Assembly (NCBI GenBank): GCA_963971535.1 | Contig: OZ020589.1 | Span: 82,794,860-82,858,859, forward strand | Reading direction: 5' to 3' | Source: Notolepis coatsorum | Taxonomy: Eukaryota > Chordata > Actinopteri > Aulopiformes > Paralepididae | Length of the DNA: 64,000 bases | Part shown: piece by piece, positions 11,776 through 23,024 of the stretch | Position numbering within the stretch: the first letter of the stretch is position 1 | Layout: the number at the start of each line of letters is the position of its first letter | Position numbers and translations under genes: made by a program | Notes under the pieces: generated by a model | Database searches by the model: none | The model's input: the letters and a program-made list of their open reading frames with translations, nothing else | What the model was told of the DNA's origin: nothing

Positions 11776-12842
11776 CGTTAGCGTAAGCTAACAAGCTAAT
11801 CCTGATCAGAGGCAGAGCCATAGAGAACAGCAGAAAGTGGGGAAAGGGGAAAGGGAAATGGGGGGGGGGGGGGGGGGCGGGCACTCTCCATTTCTCTGTG
11901 TGTGCGCATTTGGAAAGACGATGAAGTCAGGAGTATATTATAGTAAACTGAGGATTACTGAGGATGGACAGATAATGTTGATATTCAAATATAAAAATAA
12001 TAATAATAATAAATGAATTCATGATCATCATGCAACATAAAACAATTGTAGAAACGGTTTGGGAGAGGAAGGGGTTTTAGGTTGCGTGTTGTGAGTTGTG
12101 AGTTCCAAAAAAATTTACTTGAAGTTTAAAGCTCAATATATCAAAACGTGGCACTTTACAGTGAACAGGAGGTCTATTTGTAGTAAAAACAATAGATCGT
12201 TTTTTCATTTAAATGTTTTTTTTTCAAATTATATTTTTGTTACCTTTTTTGAGTTGATCTAAATGTTACTGATTGTGTTAAATGGGCTTATGATATCGTC
12301 TCATATCGATTGCAGGCACCTGCATCGTATCGTATCGTGGCAGATATCGGCAAATATCGTATTGTTGTCCAAAGAATCTATATTGTATCGTGATGAAACT
12401 GGTGATTCCCACCCCTAGTAGAGTCCATACACCAACACCAAATCCCATAATTCCTTACACGTAACGTGTCTGGCTGTGTGACGTCAACTTGTCAGCATGA
12501 AAATGACAGCCAAACATGGCACTGCAACTAAATAACACAAATACAATAGGCACATTTGTGACTGTTACAAATATAACACGTTTTATACTTGTGCTACAAG
12601 ATTTTGGCCTGTGTAGCACCAGTGCTATGTGCAAAAAAAGTTAACGTACAGCGAGTATAAGTATACATGCCCTGATGCCTCAGTGTATGGCAGTGTAAAA
12701 AGGTTGGTTGCCCTATAAATATATATGCGGTAATTAAATATATAAATGTAAATATTATTATTATTAAATGGGTTACAATTACAAATATGTGGAAGTGGAA
12801 CCATATGGAAGGAGTAAGCCTGCCGCTAAAAATAAAACCCAC

Positions 12843-12928
12843 CGCGCCTTTCTCAGACGAAAAAGAAAGTTTCGAGAGGAGTGGAAGTTTGAAGACAGAC
12901 TAGACTACAATATGATGCGGGGGTGGTG
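12843..12928 (+). pseudogene. Possible N-terminal fragment of a hAT transposase zinc-finger region
   Basis: The plus-strand frame here reads RRKRKFREEWKFEDRLDYN before a stop. This resembles the lead-in to the TTF/BED-type zinc finger of some hAT transposases, which have KFxEEW followed by WLxY. Only about 28 codons survive and no zinc ligands follow, so the match could be chance. Its position inside the TIR-bounded element at 10134-13200 favours a remnant of that element's own transposase. Confidence 0.25.
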
Positions 12929-13200
12929 AGTTGAAACAGTGTGTGTGTGTCCCGACCCCACTTCTATGTTTCAATAAATTATTTGCATTTAAAACCATTA
13001 ACGCTGACTCATTCCTTCAGTCCACTCAAAATTATGCTAATATTCCTTATGTTGTTTATGATATTAATTGAAAATAGCACATGGCGATATACTAAAAAGC
13101 TATTTATAATTTTTGGCTGGTAAATAATCTGCCTGGCTGGTAGTTTTTTAAATCTACCAGCCAAATGGCTGGTAAGTCAAAAAGTTTATTTTGTTCCCTG

Positions 13201-13922
13201 CGGTTGACTAATGTGGATAAACAAATAAACAAAGGCACACAATTCCTAGAAATGTGACTAAACAACGTCGTTTTGCCCTGAGGGATGATTTACAATAAAG
13301 TGCTATTAAAAAATGGAAAAGTTAGGGTACTTAAATTCTTGACGCTATAACTCACACAGAAAGATACATGTAATTTAGCTGACTTAACGCTAACTGGTTC
13401 AGCTGCCGGTAGACCATTCCAGAAGCTTTGTGGTCCGGTCTTGAACTTTCCATAAATCCATTTTGTTAGATCCAGCACTGAATGTATCTTGTGATTATTA
13501 TAAATTTGCGACGACAACAACTATTAGCCGTGAGCTATTTCCTGGTTGATTCCGTACATGATGTCACACGAATGCCAGGCTGTCGAGCCAATAGACAATT
13601 TGTTGTATTAGTGTGAACGTAAGGTGCACGTAAAGGGCGCAGTGATATCCCATCATATAGCTGTCACGTCTCTCCTGTCCGTCATGCAGCGCGTTCAGAT
13701 TTGGGTCTGCTTGCTCCGTTGATTCATAAAAAAAAAAACATACAAAACACACGTAGGCCTACACAAACAAAGACACACAGTTGTATATCTTCTGTACACA
13801 ATATGAGTAAAATTATTTTAGCTACGTTGCCAGACGTTTTGTTTTTCTTTTATGTTGAACACATATCAGTGCAGGTATTAGAAGGTGTACAGCAACCAAA
13901 GCTTTCATTTTACACATCAAAG
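13201..13922. other. Intronic sequence, no recognised element
   Basis: About 0.7 kb with no repeat boundary or coding motif recognised. Confidence 0.4.
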
Positions 13923-13930
13923 AGCTAATG

Positions 13931-14237
13931 CAGTGGTTCTCAAACTTTTTACACCAAGTACCACCTGAGAACGTAGCTGGCTCTCCAAGTACCACCATAT
14001 GACCGACGTTAAAATACAGTTCACACAGGAGGCAAATGTATTCCTAATACCATTATTTATTGTTAACTTTTGTCACACAGCCACAATGTACAAAGGGATA
14101 GCACTAGAACTAGCAAACGCTTCCACACAACTCATACAATGCAAGGGGCATTGAGAACATAATAACTAACATTCTCACATAGCAAGTGAGAAAATTAAGA
14201 ACAACTGTATTTCAGCAAATGTACTTAATTCTCTCTC

Positions 14238-14286
<49 letters not shown>

Positions 14287-14320
14287 GCAAGCAATTGTCC
14301 GTCATTCTCTCTCTCACACA

Positions 14321-14376
<56 letters not shown>

Positions 14377-14940
14377 TATTTTGTTACAAAAACTTAATTT
14401 CCTGCATTCTGGTGCAGGAATTTTTGTATAATTTTTTAATTATTGTAAAAAAATTTAGAAAACACATATTCAATACATTTTTGAATGTTTACCCTTTAAA
14501 TGCCAGTTTGTGTGATGGCATCACAAATTATTGTTAAAAAAACACACAAAGTAAAATATTTTCAATATATCAAATGCAGAGTACATTTTTCTGGGGGGGA
14601 TTATTACAGGCTAGGCATGTGTCAATGATTAGCAGCAACACATATTTTGATGGATTTTTTGTAATGTCAGATTTAACACCAACTCTTTTCAGAAAAGTGG
14701 GAGTATTTCATTTTTTATCTGACATTACAAGAAATCTAAAAATAAATGCATGATCAGGGCTGAAGTTGAATTAAAGATTTATGACTGTTTAGACTGCATT
14801 ACTCTCTGTCACAGTGATCTCCTGGTTGTTCCCCACTTAGATTATCTTTTTTTTATCTTTTTTGGAAATATTTTCAAGTACCACCAGCAGTACCACCAAG
14901 TACCACTAGTGGTACGCGTACCACAGTTTGAGAACCACTG
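13931..14940. mobile_element. hAT-type MITE
   Basis: CAGTGGTTCTCAAACT at the left and AGTTTGAGAACCACTG at the right are an exact inverted pair. The target duplication AGCTAATG is perfect (13923-13930 and 14941-14948). AAGTACCAC words recur near both ends. The interior holds CT and CA microsatellites and no transposase. Confidence 0.93.
14231..14374. repeat. (CT)n and (CA)n microsatellites
   Basis: A CT run of about 50 bp (14231-14281) and a CA run of about 60 bp (14313-14374), separated by a short non-repetitive spacer. Confidence 0.95.
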
Positions 14941-14948
14941 AGCTAATG

Positions 14949-15742
14949 GATTCTGCTGTGATACAGTACCACGCCTTTTACCCTGATATGGGGAAACCAA
15001 GCTTTGTGGGTCTTGTTTGAACTCCCTGCAGCCAAGCTAATGTGAATTACTCACTGTTGTGTGCACTTTGTGCTTTGAGTGAGTGGTTATTTATAGGCTG
15101 GTTACACAATGGAGGTCTTATTACTTAGAAAGGGTATCTCCTAGGGCTGCCCCCTCACAGTCCATTAATCGTTCGTTTTTTATCATTTCATATCAACTGA
15201 AAAATAATTAGGACATCTCTCGTAAGCACTAGACTGACTAGAGCACTAACGTGGTCCTTTTGCATTATTGAATGTGGAAAACTAAACTTTACAGATGTGT
15301 CGATTTTAATAAATGAATTGATTTAGTCAACTAATTCTATGACTATTAGTCAACTAAGAATTAATTTAGTTTCCATATCTAGCCTTATTGAAACAAAAAT
15401 AAAAAAAGGTTTTGCTGTCTTTTAGCAGCTAATGAACTGAAATCTTACACAACTAGAATGGGTGCACATAATCCACACCATGCTATAGTGGGTCATAAAT
15501 AGTTCCCCCCCAAAGAATGTAGGATGTTGAAAATATTTTTAGAGCTGCTTGTACAGTATGTTATTATTGCAGTGCACCTAAACTATCTGGTCAATGGAAT
15601 TACACGGATAAGACTTCCATCATTAGAATTGTGGTTATGCGATATACAGTAATGGGGACCTAGCATGGACTAAAAGTGGGTACATAACGTGGATGTGTGT
15701 TTTTAGATGAGCTTTTCCTCAGTGTTGTGTCTGCACCCTCAG
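14949..15742. other. Intron upstream of rnf150 exon, with a MITE remnant
   Basis: Mostly unrecognised intron. At about 15145-15365 the words CTAGGGCTGCCCC, TTAATCG and AGTCAACTA resemble one end and the interior of a hAT-type MITE, but the second end is not found. The last bases before 15743 (CTGCACCCTCAG) form the splice acceptor. Confidence 0.4.
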
Positions 15743-15993
15743 GTACGGGTGACATGGTGGCCATCATGATTCCCGAGCCTAAAGGACGGGAGATTGTGGC
15801 CTTACTGGAGCGGAACATCCTGGTGATGTTGCACATCACCATAGGAACACGGAACCTGCAGAAGTATGTGAGCAGAACGTCGGTTGTGTTTGTCTCCATC
15901 TCCTTCATTGTCCTCATGATCATCTCCCTCGCCTGGCTCGTCTTCTACTACATCCAGAGGTTCCGCTATGCTAATGCACGGGACCGCAACCAG
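15743..15993 (+). CDS. rnf150: rnf150 exon: end of PA domain and transmembrane helix
   Basis: This exon supplies about 84 residues of a Goliath/GRAIL-type membrane-anchored RING E3 ubiquitin ligase. It encodes the end of the lumenal PA domain ([15 protein letters not shown]...), the strand [13 protein letters not shown], a hydrophobic helix ([18 protein letters not shown]) and the cytosolic basic stretch [12 protein letters not shown]. These family members sit in endosomal or ER membranes with the RING facing the cytosol. The acceptor is CAG at 15740-15742, leaving a split glycine codon (phase 1); the donor is CAG/GTAGG, phase 0. The residues agree with RNF150 better than with RNF130, from recalled family sequences. 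Fish carry duplicated rnf150 genes and I cannot say which this is. The 5' exon(s) with signal peptide and first part of the PA domain lie outside the window. Confidence 0.92.
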
Positions 15994-16013
15994 GTAGGAT
16001 GCTCTGTTTTGTT

Positions 16014-16860
16014 TAGGGATGCACGATATATCAGTGACCATATCGGTATCGGCTAAGGCTGAGCCCGAATGTTTTTTTTTTCTATATTTTTTTTATATTT
16101 ATTTTATGTGTCTATTCATTCTGTTTAAACCAATGGGGTTTTTCTTCACAGTTGCAGATAAAGATTAGGCTACACTAATATTATAGTATAAAAAAAAACT
16201 GCTAAGTTATATTCATTAAAGAAAGTTGATTTAATAAAAAAGAGACTAATTTAATCAGATTAATCACTTTATTCAAATTGAGGATTTAGTAAAATAATAA
16301 TAATTTTAGATTTTTTTTTTTTTTTAATACATTATTATTTTTTTTATTAAAAACGAAGGTTCAGACGTTCGTTTCGGAAAAACCCTGACGAAGTTCGAAT
16401 CCCAAAAACAGGCTTCGGGGACAGCCTTAGTATCGGCCGGTATCTGATTTCTTTCATATATCGGTATCAGTTGTGTCATATATCGGTTGTGGCAATTCCA
16501 GGTGTAGGGGTTGCAGAATAAAACAACAGACAGTCCAGTTATGGTTCCCAAAATAATAGTTTGCACACAAACAAACAAAACACAAACAATCTACTGTTCT
16601 CCTTCCTCTAACTGACTTAACTGTCTCCTTGCCCCCCATTTCCACACTTTCCTCAACCAGCGCATCCCTTTGTGATTGGCTAGCTGGTCTTAATTAGCTG
16701 CAGGTGCGCCTGGAAGCGGAAGCCCACATTTGGGCAGAGCCTAGCCATTGTGCCTTGACATAATGCCCTTCAATCACCAAGCCCAGTGGTGGCTTGGGGT
16801 TGCCACACAGTCTGATGAGCAAAACTGGACAGATATATATCGGCAAACATATCGGCTGGT
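16014..16860. mobile_element. Remnant of a hAT-type MITE with ATATCGG-rich ends
   Basis: TAGGGATGCACGATATATC at 16014 is the kind of terminus seen on hAT MITEs, and both flanks hold many ATATCGG words (16030-16480 and 16830-16860). The matching right terminus is not found. A solo LTR-like insert occupies 16488-16807. The element starts only about 20 bp downstream of the rnf150 splice donor. Confidence 0.5.
16488..16807 (-). mobile_element. Solo LTR-like segment
   Basis: The 320-bp segment begins TGTGGCAA and ends TTGCCACA, an inverted 8-bp pair of the TG...CA form seen at retroelement LTR ends. It interrupts ATATCGG-rich MITE sequence on both sides. No matching 4-6 bp target duplication is visible (TCGGT against CAGTC), and no internal coding region lies nearby. 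A MITE with short TIRs is the alternative. Confidence 0.4.
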
Positions 16861-17117
16861 GATGGTTCTTTTTTTTATTTATTGAGCAATGAGCAAAACT
16901 GTTCCGATGTGAACAACTGATGATTTCTCTGTCTAGCTGTGTGTGTATAAATTTGCTTGGCCATGCGGTTTGTTTGGCTAACGTTACTTGCATGTGACAA
17001 TGACGCAGCCCAGGATTATGGGCTAACATTGTTTCAGTATGTACACAAATAATAGTATGTACAAAATTAGATTATCATAGAAATTTGATTTATTTAACAC
17101 AATGGCCGCCAAGAACA

Positions 17118-17120
<3 letters not shown>

Positions 17121-17215
<95 letters not shown>
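17121..17215. repeat. (AAT)n microsatellite at LINE A 3' end
   Basis: An uninterrupted AAT run of about 95 bp that serves as the 3' tail repeat of LINE A. Long isoleucine or tyrosine runs in translated frames here are artefacts of this repeat. Confidence 0.95.
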
Positions 17216-17620
17216 GATTTTATTTGTAATGTGCTTTACAATTGCGGGGCAAATCTCAAAGCCAGTGTTAATTTTGGCAGCTATTTTCATTTTAGTTTTA
17301 GTCTTAGTCATGTGTCAAGTGCTCCTTTTTCGTTTTCATCATATTTAGTCATCTTTATTTATTTTTCGTTTAGTCAGTTTTAGTCAACTAAATATCTGAG
17401 CATTTTAGTCTTAGTCAGTTTTTGTCTCAATTTTGTCTTTTTTGTTTTAGTCTAGATTTAGTCGACACAAACGGATGACATTTTTGTCTATTTTTAGTTA
17501 ATGGAAAAAAACTTCAGAAAGTCAGAAATAGTCAACATGGAACATTTTCTGATTTAAATTGCGTATTTATTTTTTAACCTAGGGGAATCTGAGTCGGCGG
17601 CACAAGTGATACACAGGAAG

Positions 17621-17880
17621 TATATATGTTGGTGTAGACATGGTCCAATGTATTGTTGTTCCTACAGTATATGTTGGTGTAGACATGGTCCAATGTATTG
17701 TTGCTCCTACAGTATATGTTGGTGTAGACATGGTCCAATGTATTGTTGCTCCTACAGTATTATGTTGGTGTAGACATGGTCCAATGTATTGTTGCTCCTA
17801 TAGTATATGTTGGTGTAGACATGGTGCAATGTATTGTTGCTCCTACAGTATATGTTGGTGTAGACATGGTCCAATGTATG
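17621..17880. repeat. 45-bp minisatellite
   Basis: About 5.7 copies of a 45-bp unit containing GTTGGTGTAGACATGGTCCA. As 45 is divisible by three, an open frame with a 15-residue period (VQCIVAPTVYVGVDM) runs through it; I do not regard this as a gene. Confidence 0.9.
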
Positions 17881-18008
17881 CATCAAAGAGAGCATTACGG
17901 ATGTGGTGACGTTGTTTCTGACCAGAGAGACGACGCTGAACTCTGTCTGTGTCTGTCTTCTGTTTGCTGTGTCTTTCCTTTCTCTCTGCCATGTATGTCC
18001 TCTCTGCT

Positions 18009-19101
18009 GGTCTCTGACAAGAACAAGTTGCAGGTTGAAAAAACCCTCAGCACGGAACTAGGCAAAATCTGCATATGGCTCGCTGATAACAAACTATCAT
18101 TACACATGGGCAAAACAGAGTCCATTTTCTTCGGTTCAAATAACAAACTCAGCAAGACCGACGGCTTCTCAGTTACAGTGGGTGACAATATTGTCACAAG
18201 GAAAGACGAAATTACCTACCTGGGTTCCATCCTAGAGGCAAATCTTTCCTGTGACAAAATGGCATCCAATGTAATAAAAAAAGTCAACCAACAAACTCGA
18301 TTCTTGTACCGGATCTCCTCACTGGTAAACAAGAATACCCTGAAGACTCTGGCAGGAGCACTCATTCAAGGGTACTACGACTATGCTTGCACCTCATGGT
18401 ACCAAAGCACCTCAAAGGCGCTAAAAACTAAATTACAAACATCTCAAAACAGACTACTGCTTGACCTTACTCCTAGAACCCACCTCACCCCTGCCCACTT
18501 TGACAACCTAGGATGGCTTAGAGTAGACGACAGAGTACAGCAACTTGCAATGGGCCTGGTCTACAAGATACACTATACGACCGGGGTACCCATGTACATG
18601 TCAAAATACTTCCCAAAGGTCAGTGAATACCACAACCACTACACCAGAGGAAGCTCAACAAATCATGTAAAACCAAGATTCGGCTCAAACAAGGGACTAA
18701 ACACGTTTCGCAATTATGCCACAACAATGTGGAACGCCCTACCCAAAGCTGTAAAGGAATGTGAATCACTACCCACATTCAAAACCGCTCTTAAAGAGCA
18801 CCTACGGGAGGCTGCAATTCTAAACTGGCCACCGTACTGGCCCCCACCACCTCCTAATAGACAGTCTCCTCCCCACTGCATGTATATATTCCCTCCCCGC
18901 CGTATGTATATTTCTCTCCCACCCACCCACCCCCTCCTAATGTACAGTCCCCTCCCCATCATATATACTCTGTCAGGATCTAGGGGTAACAGTACTGTAT
19001 ATTTGAATACCGTTTATGTCACAAATGTATCAGTACTAAATACCTATATGTCCCTATGCCATAAATGTCATGTATGTTGTGTATGTCATAAATGTCTATG
19101 A
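18009..19101 (+). pseudogene. LINE D reverse transcriptase, C-terminal half
   Basis: One open frame starts just after the catalytic YADD motif would lie and reads LVSDKNKLQVEKTL, WLADNKLSLHMGKTE, ITYLGSILEANLS, then the thumb and C-terminal region with NYATTMWNALPKAVKE. The order after the palm (NKLSLHxGKTE, then YLGxxL) is that of Jockey/CR1-superfamily RTs. Endonuclease and the first RT motifs are missing through 5' truncation. The frame is uninterrupted over about 270 conserved residues, suggesting a fairly young insertion. The last 80 or so codons are C-rich 3' UTR read through and are unlikely to be protein. The frame also extends upstream through unrelated minisatellite sequence. Confidence 0.8.
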
Positions 19102-19218
19102 ATTGAAAATGGGGGACCCTGATGGAAACAAGACAAACGTCTTTCTCAGGTCTGCATCCCCTTAACAATTGTATGTATTGAGCCGTACTGTATTGTACCC
19201 ATTCTGCAATCTGTTAAA

Positions 19219-19320
19219 TAAAGTTTTCCATTCATTCATTCATTCATTCATTCATTCATTCATTCATTCATTCATTCATTCATTCATTCATTCATTCATT
19301 CATTCATTCATTCATTCATT
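19219..19320. repeat. (CATT)n microsatellite tail of LINE D
   Basis: About 25 perfect CATT units directly following the LINE 3' end. The GAAT run at 1556-1570 is the same tail in reverse. Confidence 0.95.
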
Positions 19321-19539
19321 CTCTGCTGTGTCTGTCCCCTCTCTCTGCTGTGTCTGTCCTCTCTGTCATGTCTGTCCTCTCTCTCTCTCTGCTGTGTCTG
19401 GCAGCGGTTTATTCTATATCAACATGATACTGTAAACTAAGTAAACAGAACACACAGTAGTACTAGTAGTAGTACACACTGATTGCAATCTGCTTGCATA
19501 AAAACATTATATAAAATAGCATTCTGAGGTCAGTGTTAA

Positions 19540-19795
19540 AGTGCCACATGGAAGAGGTCTGGTTAGTGGTTAGAGATGGTCTAGGTCTGGTTAGGGTAAC
19601 TTAGGGGTAGTTAAGCATTCATTATAATTTATTATTATTATTTAGATAGATGGATGTAAAGGGCTAGACCAACTCTTAACCCCTATCCGGACCTAGACCA
19701 CCTCTAAGTCACAACCCTAACTTAGGGGTTAAAGTTAGAGGTGGTCTAGGTCTGGTTAGGGTTTAGAGTTAGAGGTGGTCTAGGTCTGGTTATAC
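19540..19795. repeat. Imperfect GGTCTAGGTCTGGTTAGGG repeats
   Basis: Variants of AGAGGTGGTCTAGGTCTGGTTAGGG occur at least four times in direct orientation, with complement-like words (ACCTAGACCACCTC) at 19690-19715. They lie within the hAT at 17263-22885 and adjoin the insertion site of the next hAT. Confidence 0.6.
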
Positions 19796-20264
19796 CAGGG
19801 GTCTCAAACTCACGGCCCGCGGGCCAATTGCAGCCCGCGGGATGATATTTTGCATCCCCCTACTTGACATCAAAGTTTAGTGTTAATGCGGCCCGCGGGC
19901 AACTGTTTGCCGAGTCGTTGCGCGAGAGTTGCAAGTTTTATTTATTTTATCACTTGTGTAGGCTACCATAGCGTAGGCTCATGTCAGCAACGTTACGTTA
20001 GTGACTTGGTTGAAACGTGATTCCTGAGTGATACCAAGTAAAGTGGAAGGCAAATGCATCTCCCTCGCTATCTCCTCTGCGAGCAGTGCTCTGCATGTCC
20101 GGCTGCACTGCCACTCTGTCTGTGTACTCTGCTCTGGTCCAATCACATTCAGCGTCCCATCAGCGTTTTCCCCCCTCACCCACAGTCTGCGAATCAGATG
20201 CAGAGTAGGGCGGGTCTTAAACAGTCCGAGTCAGAGCAGAGTTGACAGCGCATCTAGCGCTTTC

Positions 20265-20325
20265 AGATTTGCCCCGCAACTGTAAAGCGCATTACAAATA
20301 GAATCTATTATTATTATTATATACA
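20265..20325 (+). repeat. L2-like 3' tail fragment
   Basis: GCCCCGCAACTGTAAAGCGC followed by ATTACAAATAGAATC and (TTA)n matches the reverse complement of the LINE A 3' end at 17210-17255. A short tail of the same LINE family, in the opposite orientation. Confidence 0.65.
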
Positions 20326-20428
20326 GTAGCCTCACTCCCAGTTTTATCTCCATGAGATAAATGTAGCTATTAGCCTAGTTTCGCCAGAAGGCAGAGGCAG
20401 CCAGCAGAAAAATACGGCATGTTCAAAG

Positions 20429-21785
20429 ATGGTCAGTAAAAGAAAAGTCGACTGCAATTCAAAGGTGAATGGACTGAAAAATATGCGTTCATCCTGAGTA
20501 GGGATGCACCGAATGGGAAATTCTTGGCCGAAACCGATACCGAAAATAGGAAACAGTTGGCCGAAAACCGAATGGCGAAAGGCCGAAAATGATTAATATA
20601 AATATATATATAATTTTTTTTTTTTTTTTTTTACTTAAATAATATTAATAATCACTATGGGCCCATAAAACATTTATTCAGCACTTTTGAATGCATACAT
20701 TAATTCCAGACTGACTGCTGAAAGATTGTACAATTTAAACATTTTCTCTTTGCATACAACAAAATGTGCATTAAAGTCAAGTGCATTTTCTTTTCTCTGT
20801 AGGATAACTATAACAAAGTGCATTCAGAACAAAGCCAAGGTGCTTTAAAACTGCATAACGATCTGCATAAAGACACACACACAGGACTCTTGTATTTACT
20901 ACATCTCCCATGACTCTTAGCGGGGGATGACGTAGCTTACGAGAGACTGGTCAAAGAGGAATGGAAGCGTTAGCTAGCTTAACGCTAACGTTTAACCGCG
21001 ACGGGCATATAGTAATGGCGAGGATATAAAGCATGTTAAAGACGCATTTATTGGATGCGTTGCTTGCAGAGTTTATAGAAACAGCGCAACTCCCAAGAGG
21101 AGTTAGTTATCACAGGCTGCAGAATGCAGGAAGAGCTGCCAAACAGCTCACGGTACACGTTGCACGTTTTGATTACGTCATCACAACAACACTTTAGGTT
21201 ATGAACGTTACGTAACCCTGTTCTTTGACATTCGGCCGAAAGCCGAAAGAGCCTTTTTGACCATTTACGGCCGATAATTATCGGCGGCCGAATATTCGGT
21301 GCATCCCTAATCCTGAGTCCCAGCACCAAACCAGTGTGACTAATATGCCAAGAAACGGTAGCTCTTGTGAAGGGTGGCAATTTGAAACACCACTACGAAA
21401 CAAAACAGTTATTTTAATGCAACCTTTCCTCAAAATTCAGTGCTAAGAACCACAAAAATAAATGGAATGAAATCATCATATCAAGCTGCAAGCAGAATTA
21501 TTGTTAAATCTATGTCACAACGAGAAAAAGCAACCAAGTCCTCACTCAGTGGCAAGAAGCCATTCTCTCTCTCTGATGCATACATAATAAAATAATGTAT
21601 GACTGAAGTGATGAAGGCAAACAAAAGCAAATCCTCCTCAGATCACACAGCAACCAGAATAACTGAAATACTGGCTGGTGATTTGATTAAACAGCTTTGT
21701 GATAGAATAAAAAAATGCAGTGCATTTCCATAGCTGTGGATGAGTCCACTGACACCACTGAGAAGCCTATGTTCTGAAGAACTGT
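20429..21785 (+). pseudogene. hAT transposase remnant: BED finger and start of catalytic domain
   Basis: From an ATG followed by VSKRKVD, the frame (with a shift) reads FKGEWTEKYAFILS, is cut by the MITE at 20499-21309, and resumes with PSTKPV, a stop where cysteine is expected, LICQETVALVKGGNLK and HHYETK. That is a BED-type zinc finger with spacing C-x2-C...H-x3-4-H, first cysteine lost. Further on come SSYQAASRI and IAVDESTDTTEK; the latter contains the first catalytic aspartate of hAT transposases. The rest of the catalytic and dimerisation domains is deleted. The architecture resembles FAM200/ZBED5-type vertebrate hAT transposases. It is non-functional. Confidence 0.75.
20499..21309. mobile_element. 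hAT-type MITE inserted in the transposase remnant
   Basis: TAGGGATGCACCGAA and TTCGGTGCATCCCTA form a perfect TIR, and the target duplication ATCCTGAG is perfect (20491-20498 and 21310-21317). Subterminal GGCCGAAA words occur on both sides. The insertion splits the BED-finger coding region of the surrounding hAT. Confidence 0.95.
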
Positions 21786-23024
21786 TCATCTTCTGAAATG
21801 TTATTGCTAAAGATTGAGAAGATTGGATCAGTTTAACTTTTTTTTGGAATACTTGAAACCCTTTTTTTGTGGAATATTTGATGCGGCCCAGCCTCACCCA
21901 GACTCTACCTCCAGCGGCCCCCAGGTAAATTGAGTTTGAGACCCCTGGGTTATACTGATCCGATACCAGTGCATACATAAAAAAAAAAAAAAAATTAGAA
22001 ATTATAAAACTTTTTTTCTTTTCTTTTTTACAGCTACTGTTTTATATATACTGTTTTTTAGTAATAACTAGAAAGTAATGGTATTTATTCAACAACAGGT
22101 GATTGTATAGATTAGTATTGGTATCATTAATTGACAACTATGCTCAATGAGTTCACCCACGGAATGGTTGTTGGTACATTGGTTCCGCATGGACGTTACA
22201 CGTTGTTGCGCACTTCCTCCTACCCAGTCGGCTCCGTTTAGGTAGCAGAGGCTCTGTTGTGATTTTTAATGCAAAATAAATATTCAACATTCTCTTTTGA
22301 GACTCCGCCTCAGACTCTTATCATTTGGCACTAAAAGCTAAACATTGTCACCGGTATGGCTGTCCACAACATGTCATTAATTGTGTGCGAGAGGTCGATC
22401 AGTTAGCCACATTAGCGTGAGCTAGGTTAGCCACTAGTTAACGCGAGCTAGATGGAAATACAAACAATGTAACATTACTGGTGAAAAAGTGATTTACCTT
22501 GGAATACTCCTTTGCCAACTTGCTGTACTTTGCTTGCAGGTCTGCAGCTGGATTATGAATAGTCCCAATTTTAGCCAAGGTAACGTTAAGCTGAAAATAG
22601 CTTTTCAGCTAATGCTAATAACGGGGCTCCCCGTCACACTGCTCTGTCGGGACGATGGCATTAAGAAAAGTTATAATTATTTTGTCTCGTCTTGTTTTAG
22701 TCAACAATATCAACATACATGAAGAGAAATTTCGTCCTGGTTTTTGTAAATTATTTTACAAATAATTTTTGTGTCCTCAGTTGTGGTGAACGATATTTAA
22801 TAAACTATTTAGTCTCGTTAGCGTGACACGGTCTTCAATAACGTGACATCTTTCGTCATCAATTTAGTCAACAAAATTAACACTGCTCAAAGCGCTACAG
22901 TTAAAAGAACATAAAAACTAGCAAGAATAAAGGAAGAAAGAATAATCCTCAATCCTGAGTGAGACAGGGAGCCAGTGAAGAGACTTGAGGATAGGAGTGA
23001 TGTGATGGTATTTCCGCACTCTCA

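Larger units (their letters stand above)
10134..13200. mobile_element. Candidate hAT-like element with perfect 15-bp TIR and no clear TSD
   Basis: CAGGGAACAAAATAA at 10134 is matched exactly by its reverse complement at the right end (13186-13200). The flanks CTTTCACC and CGGTTGAC do not form an 8-bp duplication, so the boundary call rests on the TIR alone. It contains a complete second hAT (10580-11775) and, near 12270-12420, AT-rich sequence full of ATCGTATCG words ending CACCCCTAG, probably part of another MITE. Confidence 0.55.
18009..19320 (+). mobile_element. LINE D, 5'-truncated non-LTR element with (CATT)n tail
   Basis: The element holds the C-terminal half of a reverse transcriptase, a C-rich 3' UTR, the conserved end GCAATCTGTTAATAAAG and a (CATT)n tail. 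The flanks share TCTCTGCTG (left about 18000-18008, right about 19320-19328), a plausible 9-bp target duplication. The same 3' end occurs in several other places in this window. Confidence 0.8.
19796..21947 (+). mobile_element. hAT element with BED-transposase remnant
   Basis: Termini CAGGGGTCTCAAACTCA and TTGAGTTTGAGACCCCTG are inverted, with perfect target duplication GGTTATAC (19788-19795 and 21948-21955). It carries a decayed transposase, an L2-type tail fragment and a nested hAT-type MITE. A solitary copy of the same right end is seen at 60205-60241. Confidence 0.93.
17263..22885. mobile_element. hAT-type MITE, host to further insertions
   Basis: The ends CAGTGTTAATTTTG and CAAAATTAACACTG are inverted, and the target duplication CTCAAAGC is perfect (17255-17262 and 22886-22893). 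Both subterminal regions are rich in TTTTAGTC or its complement. It sits in LINE A and contains a minisatellite, LINE D and the hAT at 19796-21947. Its own sequence is roughly 17263-17600 plus 21956-22885 and parts between. Confidence 0.9.

Noticed and set aside
14186-14431. Serine-leucine/threonine-histidine rich small protein
   Set aside because: Produced by the CT and CA microsatellites inside a hAT MITE.
17102-17383. Long isoleucine or tyrosine runs in open frames
   Set aside because: These are translations of the (AAT)n tail of LINE A, not a protein.
17640-17909. Apparent 15-residue repeat protein
   Set aside because: The 45-bp minisatellite unit is a multiple of three, so periodic open frames follow automatically. 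It lies inside a hAT and joins a LINE frame only by chance.
19555-19795. Interstitial telomere repeat (TTAGGG)
   Set aside because: GGTTAGGG occurs only inside a longer, non-telomeric repeat and never as consecutive TTAGGG units.
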